A DNA stretch of 64,000 nt from Blautia sp. OF03-15BH (GCF_003463065.1 NZ_QSCM01000004.1:1-64000), one strand, 5' to 3'; numbered from the stretch's first letter, positions 9,086 through 18,140 are shown. Numbers and translations are program-made. The notes: a model not told the origin generated them from the sequence alone.

Positions 9086-9877
9086 TCAACACTGCTCCTG
9101 TCTTTCACGGTCTGCTTTGATCAGTTTCCGTACAGCCTCCACGCCTACGGTAATAGCTGCTTCCGTATCATGCACGATAGGATTTTCCATACCAAGTGCA
9201 TTTCTTTCCTGATTTCCCATGACCAGAAAATCGGAACCGCAGCGGACCCGTAAGTGCTGTGCCACGATAAAAAGTGCTGCGGATTCCATCTCTGAAGCCT
9301 TGCAGCCCATACGTTTCCAGGCCTCCCATTTATTCTGCAGCTCGTAGCTCACCGGCATTCTCTGTGGTTCATGCTGTCCATAGAAAGCATCTTTGCACTG
9401 TACGACACCCGTATGATACGGATACCCAAGCTCCTTACACGCCGATACCAGAGCATTGGTCACCTCAAGGTCTGCCACAGCCGGATATTCAATGGGTGCA
9501 TATTCTCTGCTGGTCCCTTCCATGCGGACTGCTCCGGTAGCCACCACGATATCTCCGCCTTTGACATCCAGCTCAATCCCGCCGCAGGTTCCCACACGGA
9601 TAAAGGTATCCGCTCCACAGAGTACCAGTTCTTCCATGGCGATCGACGCTGACGGGCCACCGATACCGGTAGAAGTCACGCTGACTTTCTCTTCGTCCAG
9701 ATATCCGGTATAGGTCACAAATTCTCTGCTGTCTGCTATGAGCTTTGCATCCTCAAAATGCTTTGCGATCTTCTCACATCTCTTGGGATCCCCCGGTAAG
9801 ATCACATAACGGCCCACATCTCCCGGTCTGATCTGTAAATGATACTGCAGATCTGCCTGTCCAGAATAGTTTTGCAT
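9086..9877 (-). CDS. udp: Uridine phosphorylase
   Basis: Nucleoside phosphorylase (PNP/UDP family), 263 residues, releasing uracil and ribose-1-phosphate. Visible motifs are the phosphate-binding LPGDPKRCEKIA, GIGGPSASIAMEEL, RVGTCGG and the substrate-binding ASEMESAALF. First gene of the udp-deoB-deoC-pepM29 operon; its product feeds DeoB. Uridine rather than purine specificity is inferred from overall resemblance. Confidence 0.88.
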   Translation of the reverse strand: MQNYSGQADLQYHLQIRPGDVGRYVILPGDPKRCEKIAKHFEDAKLIADSREFVTYTGYLDEEKVSVTSTGIGGPSASIAMEELVLCGADTFIRVGTCGGIELDVKGGDIVVATGAVRMEGTSREYAPIEYPAVADLEVTNALVSACKELGYPYHTGVVQCKDAFYGQHEPQRMPVSYELQNKWEAWKRMGCKASEMESAALFIVAQHLRVRCGSDFLVMGNQERNALGMENPIVHDTEAAITVGVEAVRKLIKADRERQEQC

Positions 9878-9928
9878 AAATATTCCCCCCTTTTTTGCAT
9901 ATCCAGTGGATGGGTTCTCAGAAGTAAA

Positions 9929-9961
9929 AACCGGCAGTCTGTTTTCACAAAACTGCCGGTT
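9929..9961 (-). terminator. Rho-independent terminator of the malic enzyme gene
   Basis: A 10-bp stem (AACCGGCAGT with ACTGCCGGTT), followed by a T-run on the minus strand. It separates malic enzyme from the udp operon. Confidence 0.85.
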
Positions 9962-9986
9962 CGTTCACTTGGCATTACCAAAAAGC

Positions 9987-11159
9987 TCAGATTCTTGCAA
10001 CTCCGGTCTTTCTTGCTGCTTCAGCAACTGCTTTTGCTACTGCTTTTGCCACTCTCTCATCAAAGGGATTCGGAATGATGTAATCTGCATTCAGTTCGTT
10101 CTCCGGAATCAGATCTGCGATGGCATATGCAGCAGCCACCTTCATCTCGTCATTGATATCGGATGCACGTACATCCAGAGCTCCACGGAAGATACCCGGG
10201 AAAGCCAGAACGTTGTTGATCTGGTTCGGGAAGTCACTGCGTCCGGTACCTACAACAGCTGCTCCTGCTGCTTTTGCCAGCTCCGGCATGATCTCCGGAA
10301 CGGGGTTTGCCATCGGGAAGAGAATCGGGTTCGGAGCCATGGTTTTTACCATCTCCTCTGTAACAGTGCCGGGAGCAGATACACCAATAAATACGTCAGC
10401 ACCCTTGATCACATCTGCCAGGCTGCCTTTCTCCATGCCACGGTTGGAGATCTTAGCCATCTCTTCTTTCTCCGGATTCAGATTGTCACGACCCTCGTAG
10501 ATAGCACCGTGGCGGTCACACATGATAACGGTCTTCAGACCCAGTTTTACCAGAAGTTTGATAATCGCAATACCTGCTGCACCTGCTCCGCTGGTAACAA
10601 CCTTCACATCAGAAAGCTTTCTGCCGGTAAGCTTTAATGCATTCAGCATAGCAGCAGCAGTTACGACTGCGGTTCCGTGCTGGTCATCATGGAAGATGGG
10701 GATGTCACAACGCTCTTTCAGCTTACGCTCGATCTCAAAGCAGCGTGGAGCGGAAATATCCTCCAGATTGACTCCGCCGAAGCTTCCTGCCAGAAGTGCT
10801 ACGGTATTTACGATATCATCTACGTTTTTGCTGCGTACACATAAAGGAATCGCATCTACACCGCCGAACTCTTTGAAAAGAACGCATTTTCCTTCCATAA
10901 CCGGCATACCTGCTTCCGGTCCGATATCTCCGAGACCAAGAACAGCAGTTCCATCCGTTACAACGGCTACCATATTTCCACGACGAGTGTATTTATAAGA
11001 AAGGTCAGTGTCTTCGGAAATCTTCAGGCAGGGTTCTGCAACGCCTGGTGTGTAGGCAACGGCCAGATCTTCGGGAGTTTTTACTTTTGCACGGCAGGAA
11101 ATCTCCAGTTTCCCCTGCCACTCTTCATGTTGCTTCAGAGCAAATTCTTTTTTATCCAT
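9987..11159 (-). CDS. NAD(P)-dependent malic enzyme (short form)
   Basis: Oxidative decarboxylation of malate to pyruvate. 390 residues, the short bacterial form without a phosphotransacetylase domain. The catalytic Tyr region AYTPGVAEPCLKI, the metal-binding IPIFHDDQHGTA and the nucleotide-binding SGAGAAGIAII are all present. GGAGG-type site upstream of the ATG, terminator downstream. The window does not settle NAD versus NADP preference. Confidence 0.93.
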   Translation of the reverse strand: MDKKEFALKQHEEWQGKLEISCRAKVKTPEDLAVAYTPGVAEPCLKISEDTDLSYKYTRRGNMVAVVTDGTAVLGLGDIGPEAGMPVMEGKCVLFKEFGGVDAIPLCVRSKNVDDIVNTVALLAGSFGGVNLEDISAPRCFEIERKLKERCDIPIFHDDQHGTAVVTAAAMLNALKLTGRKLSDVKVVTSGAGAAGIAIIKLLVKLGLKTVIMCDRHGAIYEGRDNLNPEKEEMAKISNRGMEKGSLADVIKGADVFIGVSAPGTVTEEMVKTMAPNPILFPMANPVPEIMPELAKAAGAAVVGTGRSDFPNQINNVLAFPGIFRGALDVRASDINDEMKVAAAYAIADLIPENELNADYIIPNPFDERVAKAVAKAVAEAARKTGVARI

Positions 11160-11241
11160 TTTCTTTGGATCCTCCTTTTGTTCATAACTTTATTCTATGA
11201 TATTTTATACTTTTTTTCAACCCAAAAAGTCTCATGTATTG

Positions 11242-11724
11242 TTAAAAATGCCAAATCAGTTTTTTTGCCGGAACAACCTCATAATCCCCTGCTTCCGGTC
11301 CGGTACGAAGGATCACATCCCGGATCCCGGCCTGGATGATCAGGCGGGCACATAAGGGACAGGGCTTTGCCCGATGGATGGAATTGTCCTCCGGATTTAC
11401 CCCTGCCAGATAAAGGTCAGCTCCCAGCGTCTGCTCTCTGGAGCAATTTAAAAGGGCGTTCTGTTCCGCATGGATGGCACGGCAGAGCTCATACCCCTGC
11501 CCCTGATGAAGATTCCGTTCGATCCGCGGACAGGAGCCCGTATCGCAGCAGTTTGTATAACCTCTGGGAGAACCATTGTAGCCTGTGGAAACTACCACAT
11601 CATCTTTTACAATGACAGCTCCGTATTTTCTTTTCAGGCAGGTACTCCGGTAGGCAAATGCTTCTGCTACATTTAAATAAGTATCGATCTTCGAGATACG
11701 GCTTTTTCCATCCGGCTGTACCAT
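11242..11724 (-). CDS. ComEB/dCMP deaminase-family zinc deaminase
   Basis: About 160 residues. Zinc-binding deaminase motifs HAEQNALLN and PCPLCARLI are present, with N-terminal KYGAVIVKDDVVVSTGYNG. Probably a deoxycytidylate deaminase supplying dUMP. The ATG at 11724 is chosen; a TTG codon immediately upstream also follows the AGGAGGGATTT site. It lies 15 bp downstream of the GH125 gene and may share its transcript. Confidence 0.9.
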   Translation of the reverse strand: MVQPDGKSRISKIDTYLNVAEAFAYRSTCLKRKYGAVIVKDDVVVSTGYNGSPRGYTNCCDTGSCPRIERNLHQGQGYELCRAIHAEQNALLNCSREQTLGADLYLAGVNPEDNSIHRAKPCPLCARLIIQAGIRDVILRTGPEAGDYEVVPAKKLIWHF

Positions 11725-11739
11725 CAAAAATCCCTCCTT

Positions 11740-13020
11740 TTATACAGCAAGCTCATAACCCAGATAATTCAGTACCATCTCTGAATACATGGCATTTGCC
11801 CAGGAAAACCATTCTCTGGTGTAATGAGAAGGGTCGTTTTTATCAAAGCCTTCATGCATCATGCCTTTACCGGCATCCGTATCTGCCATAAGCTTTAAAA
11901 TACGGTATTTTTCTTCCTTATCGGTCTCTGTCATTCCCTGCACTGCCAAAGCGATATGCCAGATATAAGAGGTGGGCGTATGGGGGCTTCCGATTCCGGA
12001 GGCTGCACTTCCCTCATAGTAATACGGATTGGCTTCGCTTAAGAGGAAACGGCGGGTATTGGCCGTCACCTCCGGATCACCCTCATATCCCAGATAGGTC
12101 TGCGCCAGAAGGCTGGGAACATTGGCATCATCCATGAAACGGCACTGACCGAAACCATCGGTCTCATAGGCATACACACGGCCGAAGCCCTGAAGGGATG
12201 CCACCGCATGGGTTTCGATCGCATCATGGATCTCTCTGGAAAAAGCAGCAGCCTCTTTTGCCAGCTCCTCTTCGTGAAGCACTTTTTCCGCAATTTCCGC
12301 AAGATAAGAAAGCACCACAGAGGCAAACATGTTGGACGGGATCAGATAGCCAAGATCACAGGCATCATCACTCGGACGGAAACCGGACCAGATCAGACCG
12401 CAGCCATCGTTTACAAGGGCACCCTTTCCTCCGCGGCTTAACGTTTCGCTGTAAAGAGAATGGCGGGTAAAGGTATAGGAAGATTTCTCTTCATGATACT
12501 GCTCGGTACGGAAAACCTTCAGGATCGCATCCACTCCCTTGCGGAACGTCTCATCAAAATGAGCGGTGCGGCCGGTAAGCTTCCACAGAAAATAAGCCAG
12601 CTGGATCGGATAGCACAGAGAATCGATCTCATATTTTCTCTCCCAGACACCTGGATCCTGATCTTCAAAATCCTTCTCCCAACAGGAGCCGTCCGGCTTC
12701 TCGTTAAAAGCATTGGCATAGGGGTCGATAAGAATGCAGGCAAACTGCCTCTTTACCAGTCCCTCAATGATATCTGCCAGTTCCTCATCACGGGCGGCAA
12801 GATAAAGATAGGGGCGCACCTGGGCCGCTGAATCCCGAAGCCACATAGCCGGGATGTCTCCGGTAATGACAAAGCTGGTGCCATCCTCATAACGGCGGAT
12901 GGTCCGCTCCAGCGTGTTGGTAAAGCAGGTTTCAAAAAGAGTATACAGCTTCGGTTCGTCCTTTAATTTTTCCTTGATCTCCTGCAAAAATACGTTCATC
13001 TCGTGAGTTCTTTCACTCAT
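11740..13020 (-). CDS. GH125 exo-alpha-1,6-mannosidase
   Basis: 426 residues, matching glycoside hydrolase family 125, inverting exo-alpha-1,6-mannosidases active on mannan or N-glycan ends. The hallmark TGDIPAMWLRDSAAQVRPYL lies near residues 55-74, and the C-terminus has HTPTSYIWHIALAVQGM. There is no signal peptide, so it acts on imported oligosaccharides in the cytoplasm. It sits between the dCMP deaminase and a DUF3877-like gene. Confidence 0.92.
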   Translation of the reverse strand: MSERTHEMNVFLQEIKEKLKDEPKLYTLFETCFTNTLERTIRRYEDGTSFVITGDIPAMWLRDSAAQVRPYLYLAARDEELADIIEGLVKRQFACILIDPYANAFNEKPDGSCWEKDFEDQDPGVWERKYEIDSLCYPIQLAYFLWKLTGRTAHFDETFRKGVDAILKVFRTEQYHEEKSSYTFTRHSLYSETLSRGGKGALVNDGCGLIWSGFRPSDDACDLGYLIPSNMFASVVLSYLAEIAEKVLHEEELAKEAAAFSREIHDAIETHAVASLQGFGRVYAYETDGFGQCRFMDDANVPSLLAQTYLGYEGDPEVTANTRRFLLSEANPYYYEGSAASGIGSPHTPTSYIWHIALAVQGMTETDKEEKYRILKLMADTDAGKGMMHEGFDKNDPSHYTREWFSWANAMYSEMVLNYLGYELAV

Positions 13021-13102
13021 GGTATTGTCTTCCTCCTAAAGTCATAGAAATTGCGCGGGTACCTTTATCTTACCATGTTTGCCGTTTTTATTCTATCGGA
13101 AA

Positions 13103-13657
13103 TCATATAATTTTTTTATAATCTTCCATCGTAAAACGATGATACGTCAAGCCGAAGTCATCTTCTTCCACACAATAAACATATTCATCCGGCTGACCGC
13201 CTTCATAGAAAAATACACGTCCCATTCCGTCATGGACATGGTCGGCTTCCTGCAGCGGATGTCCCGGCAACGCATAATGTGCAAAGCAGGTACGGACATC
13301 CTCCAGCGTTTTTCCCGGTGTGGTGATCGTCCTGATAAAATCTGTCAGCAAGGGCGAATCCGGAACATTCTCATGGATCCAGGTGCAGCCCTCCGGCGGG
13401 ACCGTCAGCTCCCAGCGATCCTCTCTTTCTGCGAAGGAAAGTTTTCCAAGAAAAGCTTCTTCTTTTTCTGCAAATCCCAAAAGTGCTCTCTGAAGCTGTT
13501 CTTTCCCTGCATCTTCCGGAAGATCCAGAAGCTCTGCCAGAGAAACAGCCGGGTAATAAAGCTTCATGGACTCCGGCCGATAGCCGATCTTCATCTGCCA
13601 TTCTTTTACGGTATCCATGATATGTTTCTTTAAAGGTTCACCATTCATGTCGTTCAT
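13103..13657 (-). CDS. Uncharacterised protein, DUF3877-like
   Basis: About 184 residues, soluble, no membrane segment. It resembles a Clostridia-restricted family tentatively identified as DUF3877, with an acidic aromatic C-terminus (EYVYCVEEDDFGLTYHRF). A second ATG at 13648 has better spacing from the AAGGAG site and may be the true start. It follows degV by 8 bp and is probably co-transcribed with it. Function unknown. Confidence 0.7.
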   Translation of the reverse strand: MNDMNGEPLKKHIMDTVKEWQMKIGYRPESMKLYYPAVSLAELLDLPEDAGKEQLQRALLGFAEKEEAFLGKLSFAEREDRWELTVPPEGCTWIHENVPDSPLLTDFIRTITTPGKTLEDVRTCFAHYALPGHPLQEADHVHDGMGRVFFYEGGQPDEYVYCVEEDDFGLTYHRFTMEDYKKII

Positions 13658-13665
13658 AACTCCTT

Positions 13666-14535
13666 TTACCGATTGGTTCCCCAGTAGATCAGTGCCAGCA
13701 TGCCGGGACCTGTATGGGAACCGATGATGGGACCGATGGGAGTGGTGTAGATCTCTGCCGTCGGAAATTCTTTCTGTACCATAGCCTTCAGAAGCTCTGC
13801 CTTCTCCGGACAGTCACCGTGACCGATGAGGACCAGCGGACTGATCGCCGGGTTCCAGCCTTTTTTCATATAATCCAGTTGCAAAGCCATTGCTTTTTTC
13901 TGACCGCGCGGTTTTTCTACCACCTCCAGTTTTCCATCATTGGAAACATGAAGCATCGGTTTGATCTGGAGTACGGTTCCGATTGCTGCCGCTGCTGCGG
14001 AAACTCTTCCTCCGTGACGCAGATGATCGAACATATCCACAGTAAACCAGTGGCAGATGTCCAGGCGGTGTGCCATAACCCAGTCTGCCAGGTCTTCCAT
14101 GGAATAGCCTTCACTCTGAAGCCTTGCCGCTTCTCTTACCAGAAAGCCTTCGCCTACAGAGCCGCAAAGCGTGTCAATGCAGATGATCTTTCTCTCCGGA
14201 AATTCCTCTTCCAGATCCCTTACTGCGATCTGCGCAGACTGATACGTGCTGGAAAGGCCGGAGGAAAAACAAAGATAAAGGATATCCTTCCCCTCCTCCA
14301 GCGTTTTCCGGAATGCTTCTTCATAAATTGCGGGATTGATCTGAGACGTGCTTGCATATTTCCCGTTCCGGAGTTCCTCATAGAAAGCCTTTACGGTGAG
14401 ATCTCCACCGGGGCCATAGGTATGTGCCTCTTCACCCACAGTCAGTTCCATGGGGATCACGCGGATCTGTGCATAAGGAGCTGCCATTTCCGGGCAAAAA
14501 TCGGCGGTTGCATCTGTATAAAGCTGATAACTCAT
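13666..14535 (-). CDS. DegV-family fatty-acid-binding protein
   Basis: 289 residues, full-length DegV fold. These proteins present fatty acids to the FakA kinase in Firmicutes. Ligand-pocket signatures are ASTSQINPAIYEEAF and CFSSGLSSTYQSAQ, with C-terminal IGPIIGSHTGPGMLAL. AGGAGG precedes the ATG. Upstream lies a MITE-like repeat, so the native promoter must sit within the roughly 35 bp between them or beyond the repeat. Confidence 0.92.
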   Translation of the reverse strand: MSYQLYTDATADFCPEMAAPYAQIRVIPMELTVGEEAHTYGPGGDLTVKAFYEELRNGKYASTSQINPAIYEEAFRKTLEEGKDILYLCFSSGLSSTYQSAQIAVRDLEEEFPERKIICIDTLCGSVGEGFLVREAARLQSEGYSMEDLADWVMAHRLDICHWFTVDMFDHLRHGGRVSAAAAAIGTVLQIKPMLHVSNDGKLEVVEKPRGQKKAMALQLDYMKKGWNPAISPLVLIGHGDCPEKAELLKAMVQKEFPTAEIYTTPIGPIIGSHTGPGMLALIYWGTNR

Positions 14536-14570
14536 AGTAGATTCCTCCTGAGATTGTTTTTGCTATAACA

Positions 14571-14772
14571 TGATATGAGTGTCAAAAGGTCTTTTGACAC
14601 TCATTTGATACCCGGATTGCTACGCAGCTACGCTGCTCCCGCAATCCTCCAAATATTCGAAATCCGCTGATTTACTGCGTAAATCGCTACTTTCTCATAT
14701 TTGGCGTGTCACAAGTTCAAAAGCTTTATCGTGCAAGCACGAACAGCTTTTTGACCTTTTGACACTGGTATC
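14571..14772 (-). repeat. MITE-like element, copy 2 (202 bp)
   Basis: Same 202-bp element as 5622-5823, in inverted orientation, flanked by a different 6-bp direct repeat, ATAACA (14565-14570 and 14773-14778). Equal length with independent target duplications shows the element has moved as a unit. Confidence 0.88.
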
Positions 14773-14875
14773 ATAACATTGGATCTTTACTTTTTATTCT
14801 AAAAGAATCCCAGGTCAGTGTCAATCAAAATCCCGCTGAAAAACGGCGCCGTTGCCATTCCGTTACCGATGTAAA

Positions 14876-14901
14876 AAGAGAACTGCCGAAGCAGTCCTCT
14901 T
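14876..14901 (-). terminator. Rho-independent terminator of the flavodoxin operon
   Basis: Stem AAGAG(A)ACTGC with GCAGT(C)CTCTT around a TTCG tetraloop on the minus strand, followed by TTTTT. It lies 19 bp past the flavodoxin stop. Confidence 0.88.
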
Positions 14902-14920
14902 CCAGAAAAATCGCTGTTAT

Positions 14921-15343
14921 TTATGCGAGTGCTTTGCCCAGTGCCTGGCAGGCAGCCTTTGCCTCATCATCCGGTTCTTCCGTGCAGATCACACTTTCGC
15001 ATGCCAGCTCTGCTCCGTCGTCTTTGCAGGAGCCTTCCCAGGTCTGCATCCATTCACCGTCTCCCCAGCCGTAAGAACCAAAAAGAGCGATCTTTTTGCC
15101 GGAAAGCTTTGCACGGCAGTCATTGAACATCGGCTCAAACTCCGTATCCTCCAGTTCTTCCGCTCCCATGGCCGGGCAGCCGAAGGCCAGTGCATCAAAT
15201 TCATCCATTTTATCTGCTGTGAAGGTATCCGGTGTAAAGACAGAAACCTCTGCGCCTGCTGCTTTGGCACCTGCTGCAACCTCATTTGCCATCATTTCGG
15301 TATTGCCTGTTCCACTCCAGTAAACTACTGCTACTTTGCTCAT
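14921..15343 (-). CDS. Flavodoxin
   Basis: 140-residue short-chain flavodoxin, a cytosolic FMN electron carrier that can replace ferredoxin when iron is scarce. The N-terminal FMN-phosphate loop YWSGTGNTEMMAN and the isoalloxazine-contacting GSYGWGDGEWMQ are clear. AGAGG site upstream. It lies 70 bp downstream of a DUF3793 gene, and the iron-box-like palindrome upstream of that gene probably controls both. Confidence 0.93.
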   Translation of the reverse strand: MSKVAVVYWSGTGNTEMMANEVAAGAKAAGAEVSVFTPDTFTADKMDEFDALAFGCPAMGAEELEDTEFEPMFNDCRAKLSGKKIALFGSYGWGDGEWMQTWEGSCKDDGAELACESVICTEEPDDEAKAACQALGKALA

Positions 15344-15413
15344 GCTCTTATACCTCTTTCTTTTTGATAGTGTAACTGTTCCCAGTTGTCACAGCTACGA
15401 TTGATTTCATATG

Positions 15414-15968
15414 TTAAACAGCTACGGTGAGCTGAAAAACACTCCTGCCTTCTTCATAAAGCCGCCTGTAAATGTCACGGCATTTCTGATACATTGCAAA
15501 CAGCTTTCGTGATTCACATTCATCACAATATACTTTCCAGCAGCCGGAACATTTATAATTCCGACCTCCGTTTTCAATAAAACCGATGACATCGCCTAAA
15601 GGATAATCCAGAAAGACTCCGATCTCATGAGGAAAAGCTTCTCCCGTGGTAAAACGGCTTTTCAGTCTTTCGATGGCGGTCTCCACATTCAAATCCCGGT
15701 ATCCGTAAGCGGCAAGAAAAGCAGTTACCTCCGGACGCTTCAGATTTTCCTCCAGGCGCTTTTTTCTGCAGACATAGATCAGAGCTTTCTTCGGATGCTC
15801 TCTTAAGACATAAAGATAGACGCCTTTTGGATTCATCAGAAGATTCCAGTAGGAAAGCTGCTCCCAAAGTTCCGTGTGGGATTCATAAAACCAGTTGAAG
15901 AGATTGGCTGTTTTTACAGAAGCCAACGTAGGCGAACAGTAATCAACCAGATATTTTTCAAACGCCAT
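15414..15968 (-). CDS. DUF3793 family protein
   Basis: 184 residues, recognised as the Clostridia family DUF3793, often found next to flavodoxin genes. It has a basic central region and a Cys cluster (YKCSGCWKVYCDECES, about residues 138-153) that could bind metal or an Fe-S cluster. Function is unknown; the iron-box-like operator upstream suggests a role in iron limitation (inference). AGGAGGATTTTCTC precedes the ATG. Confidence 0.82.
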   Translation of the reverse strand: MAFEKYLVDYCSPTLASVKTANLFNWFYESHTELWEQLSYWNLLMNPKGVYLYVLREHPKKALIYVCRKKRLEENLKRPEVTAFLAAYGYRDLNVETAIERLKSRFTTGEAFPHEIGVFLDYPLGDVIGFIENGGRNYKCSGCWKVYCDECESRKLFAMYQKCRDIYRRLYEEGRSVFQLTVAV

Positions 15969-16000
15969 GAGAAAATCCTCCTGTTTCTCCTTTCTTTGAG

Positions 16001-16034
16001 TTAGATTAGTCTAATTTAAATTAGCTTTAACTAA
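16001..16034. promoter_or_regulatory. Two overlapping DtxR/IdeR-like iron boxes
   Basis: The 19-bp palindrome TTAGATTAGTCTAATTTAA (16001-16019) agrees with 15 of 19 positions of the classical DtxR box TTAGGTTAGCCTAACCTAA. A weaker second copy, TTAAATTAGCTTTAACTAA, overlaps it at 16016-16034. They lie 33 bp upstream of the DUF3793 start, where a promoter is expected, so an Fe- or Mn-sensing DtxR-family repressor is the likely regulator (inference). Confidence 0.7.
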
Positions 16035-16170
16035 CTGTCGTCATGATACATGATTCCGCACCTTTTGTCAAGAACATTACTGATAAGTTTTCTCAGCGTA
16101 AAGCTTGCAGCTGTTCAGGACGGTAAAAACAACAGGACAGTTCTGCGCACTGCGAATGCATAGCCGCAAA

Positions 16171-16200
16171 TTGACAGAAAACAACCGTATATGCTATGAT
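16171..16200 (+). promoter_or_regulatory. Sigma-70-type promoter for the alpha/beta hydrolase gene
   Basis: TTGACA (16171-16176) and TATGAT (16195-16200) with an 18-bp spacer, about 85 bp upstream of the gene on the same strand. Confidence 0.8.
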
Positions 16201-16285
16201 AAATCCAGTGTGGAAAAGCAGCTTACCAGAAAGATCCTGCTGGTTTTTCCGCTGAGAATCTGATAGAAAAACAGGGGGATTTACA

Positions 16286-17413
16286 ATGAATGACAGATAT
16301 CGGACAGACCTTTTTGTCCAGCATCTTTATAAGGATCAGCCGGGAAAGCTCCGCTTTGATCCAGAAAAGATCCGTACAAGGGAAGACTTTGAGAGTTGGA
16401 AAGAACAGGTACGGGAAAAGGCATATGAACTGATGCAGTTTCCGGAGGATGCTTACGAAGAAGCAAAGGTGCATTTTCTTTATTCCAGGCAGAGAGACGG
16501 CTACCGGGTGGAAAAATACGAGATCAGCCCGGAACCGGAGCTCTGGGTGCCTTTCCTTCTGCTGGTGCCGGACAGCGTAAGCGCAGAAAAGAAAGCCCCG
16601 GGCGTTCTCTGTTTTCCGGGCTGGGATGTTCCAAAGGAGATGCTTTGCGGAGAAGAATCCATGAATCTCTGCTACGGCGAACCGGTCTCAGGGATCAGCT
16701 ACCCGTTTTCCAATGCTATGGCTCTTCATTATGTCAGAAAAGGAATGGTTGCTCTGGCCTGCGACAATATGGGAACCTGCGAACAGGAAGGTCTCTATGA
16801 CCGGCAGCAGTTTGCCCTGAAGATGATCTTCAAGGGACGGAACTACGTTGGTCTCTCTGTTTTCTGCCGCTGGGCCATGTTCCAGTGGCTGGCAAAGCAG
16901 GAATACGTGGATGAGGACCGTATGGGTCTGGCTGCTCATTCGCTGGGGACTGAAACGTCCATGTTCCTGGCTCTTCTGGAGCCCAGAGTCAAAGCCGTTT
17001 CCCATAATGATTTCATGAGTGATAACGAACAGCGGATCATCTCCTGTTTCCCACCGGAGGATTTCATGTTTGGCGGACACATCCATATCGTACCCTCCAT
17101 GCATAAATGGTTTTCTTTCCCGGATCTCATCGCAGCCTTTGCTCCCGGTCCCATGCTCCTGTCCGAGGGCGGCGTACAGGATGATCTGGAACGCATCGGA
17201 AAAGCCTATGCACTGGCCGGAGCACCGGAAAATTACCGCTATGTGCATTATCCGGAGTTTCAGGATCCCTCCAACCGGAAGTTCGATCATGTGCGTATTC
17301 CAGAGGGTATTACAAACGAGGAATATTTCCGCTATGCCAACGTGGTGCCGGAGCATCATTACTACAAGACAGAGATCTGTATCCCCTGGATGGAAAAGGC
17401 CCTGAACAGTTAA
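16286..17413 (+). CDS. Alpha/beta hydrolase, probable esterase
   Basis: 375 residues with an alpha/beta hydrolase core resembling acetyl-xylan-esterase-like and ABhydrolase_7 proteins. The nucleophile elbow is GLAAHSLGTETS, with Ser at about residue 220, and the oxyanion region CFPGWDVP. No signal peptide, so cytoplasmic. AGGGGG ribosome binding site 8 bp upstream and a strong promoter at 16171-16200. A carbohydrate deacetylase is likely given the glycan genes nearby, but the substrate is unknown. Confidence 0.8.
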   Translation: MNDRYRTDLFVQHLYKDQPGKLRFDPEKIRTREDFESWKEQVREKAYELMQFPEDAYEEAKVHFLYSRQRDGYRVEKYEISPEPELWVPFLLLVPDSVSAEKKAPGVLCFPGWDVPKEMLCGEESMNLCYGEPVSGISYPFSNAMALHYVRKGMVALACDNMGTCEQEGLYDRQQFALKMIFKGRNYVGLSVFCRWAMFQWLAKQEYVDEDRMGLAAHSLGTETSMFLALLEPRVKAVSHNDFMSDNEQRIISCFPPEDFMFGGHIHIVPSMHKWFSFPDLIAAFAPGPMLLSEGGVQDDLERIGKAYALAGAPENYRYVHYPEFQDPSNRKFDHVRIPEGITNEEYFRYANVVPEHHYYKTEICIPWMEKALNS

Positions 17414-17544
17414 AAAACGAAAAACCGGGTGGAAATTTCAGAGGGATTATTATATACTTATATGTGGCGATGTCTGCAGACGGATTTTCAGATGTGCAGA
17501 TATCAAAAGCCGGATAAACGCATATTAGGAGGAAAAGAAATCGT

Positions 17545-17823
17545 ATGAAATTTGTATATCCTGCAGTTTTTCATAAAAATGAGAACGGCGGCTATGAGGG
17601 GTTTTTCCCGGATCTGGCCTGCTGTGAGGCAAAAGGCGATACCCTGGATGAGGCCGTGGAAAATGCCAATGAAGCAGCTCTGGACTGGATCAATCTTGAG
17701 CTTTCCGAGGAGGAGGTAAATCTTCCGCCGGTATCTGAGGTATCCGATCTCACACTCAAAGAAGGAGACATCGTAAGAAACATCCAGGTGACCATCAAGT
17801 TTATGGAAGGCTGGGAAGAATAA
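17545..17823 (+). CDS. HicB-like small protein (orphan)
   Basis: 92 residues with the HicB partial RNase-H-like fold signature: YPAVFHKNENGGYEGFFPDL followed by GDTLDEAVENANEAALDWI. In toxin-antitoxin systems HicB neutralises the HicA mRNA interferase, but no HicA-type ORF is adjacent and the C-terminus is short, without a DNA-binding domain. It may be a solitary regulator. AGGAGG upstream, bidirectional terminator downstream. Confidence 0.8.
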   Translation: MKFVYPAVFHKNENGGYEGFFPDLACCEAKGDTLDEAVENANEAALDWINLELSEEEVNLPPVSEVSDLTLKEGDIVRNIQVTIKFMEGWEE

Positions 17824-17846
17824 GCAAGCACACTTCTGCCTGGCTT

Positions 17847-17896
17847 AAAAAAACGGAGGATCCGCGATCTGATCTCGCGTGATCCTCCGTTTTTTC
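17847..17896. terminator. Bidirectional terminator between convergent genes
   Basis: Symmetric hairpin AAAAAACGGAGGATC...GATCCTCCGTTTTTT with an inner CGCGA/TCGCG stem. A-rich on one side and T-rich on the other, so it works for both the HicB-like gene (+) and the gene at 17895-18140 (-). Confidence 0.9.
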
Positions 17897-18140
17897 AGTC
17901 TTTTTTGTTTTCTTTGCGGTTCTGTGCTTTGGCAGGACGCGCATTTGCCTTGGATTGTCTGGAACCCTTCAGGTTTTTCCATTTATCGTAGGCTTCATAC
18001 ATATTACTGGATTCATAGACGCTCTGTTCTACACCCTCTTTATCCTTTAAAGTGATATAATAACATTTTCCCCGGCAGCCGAAATGGTATACCTGGTCGT
18101 CTTCTGTATATTCACCCAGCATAAAGCTGTACTTTGCCAT
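17895..18140 (-). CDS. Small basic hypothetical protein
   Basis: 81 residues from the ATG at 18140 (MAKYSFML), which has GGAGGTGTCTTT in front; the in-frame extension to 18176 has no ribosome site. N-terminal beta-rich half with HFGCRGKCYYITLKD and a very Lys/Arg/Ala-rich tail, suggesting nucleic-acid binding. Family not recognised. Shares the bidirectional terminator. Confidence 0.65.
   Translation of the reverse strand: MAKYSFMLGEYTEDDQVYHFGCRGKCYYITLKDKEGVEQSVYESSNMYEAYDKWKNLKGSRQSKANARPAKAQNRKENKKD

Noticed and set aside
8059..9120. 353-residue plus-strand ORF
   Set aside because: Antisense shadow of deoB, without a ribosome site or family motifs.
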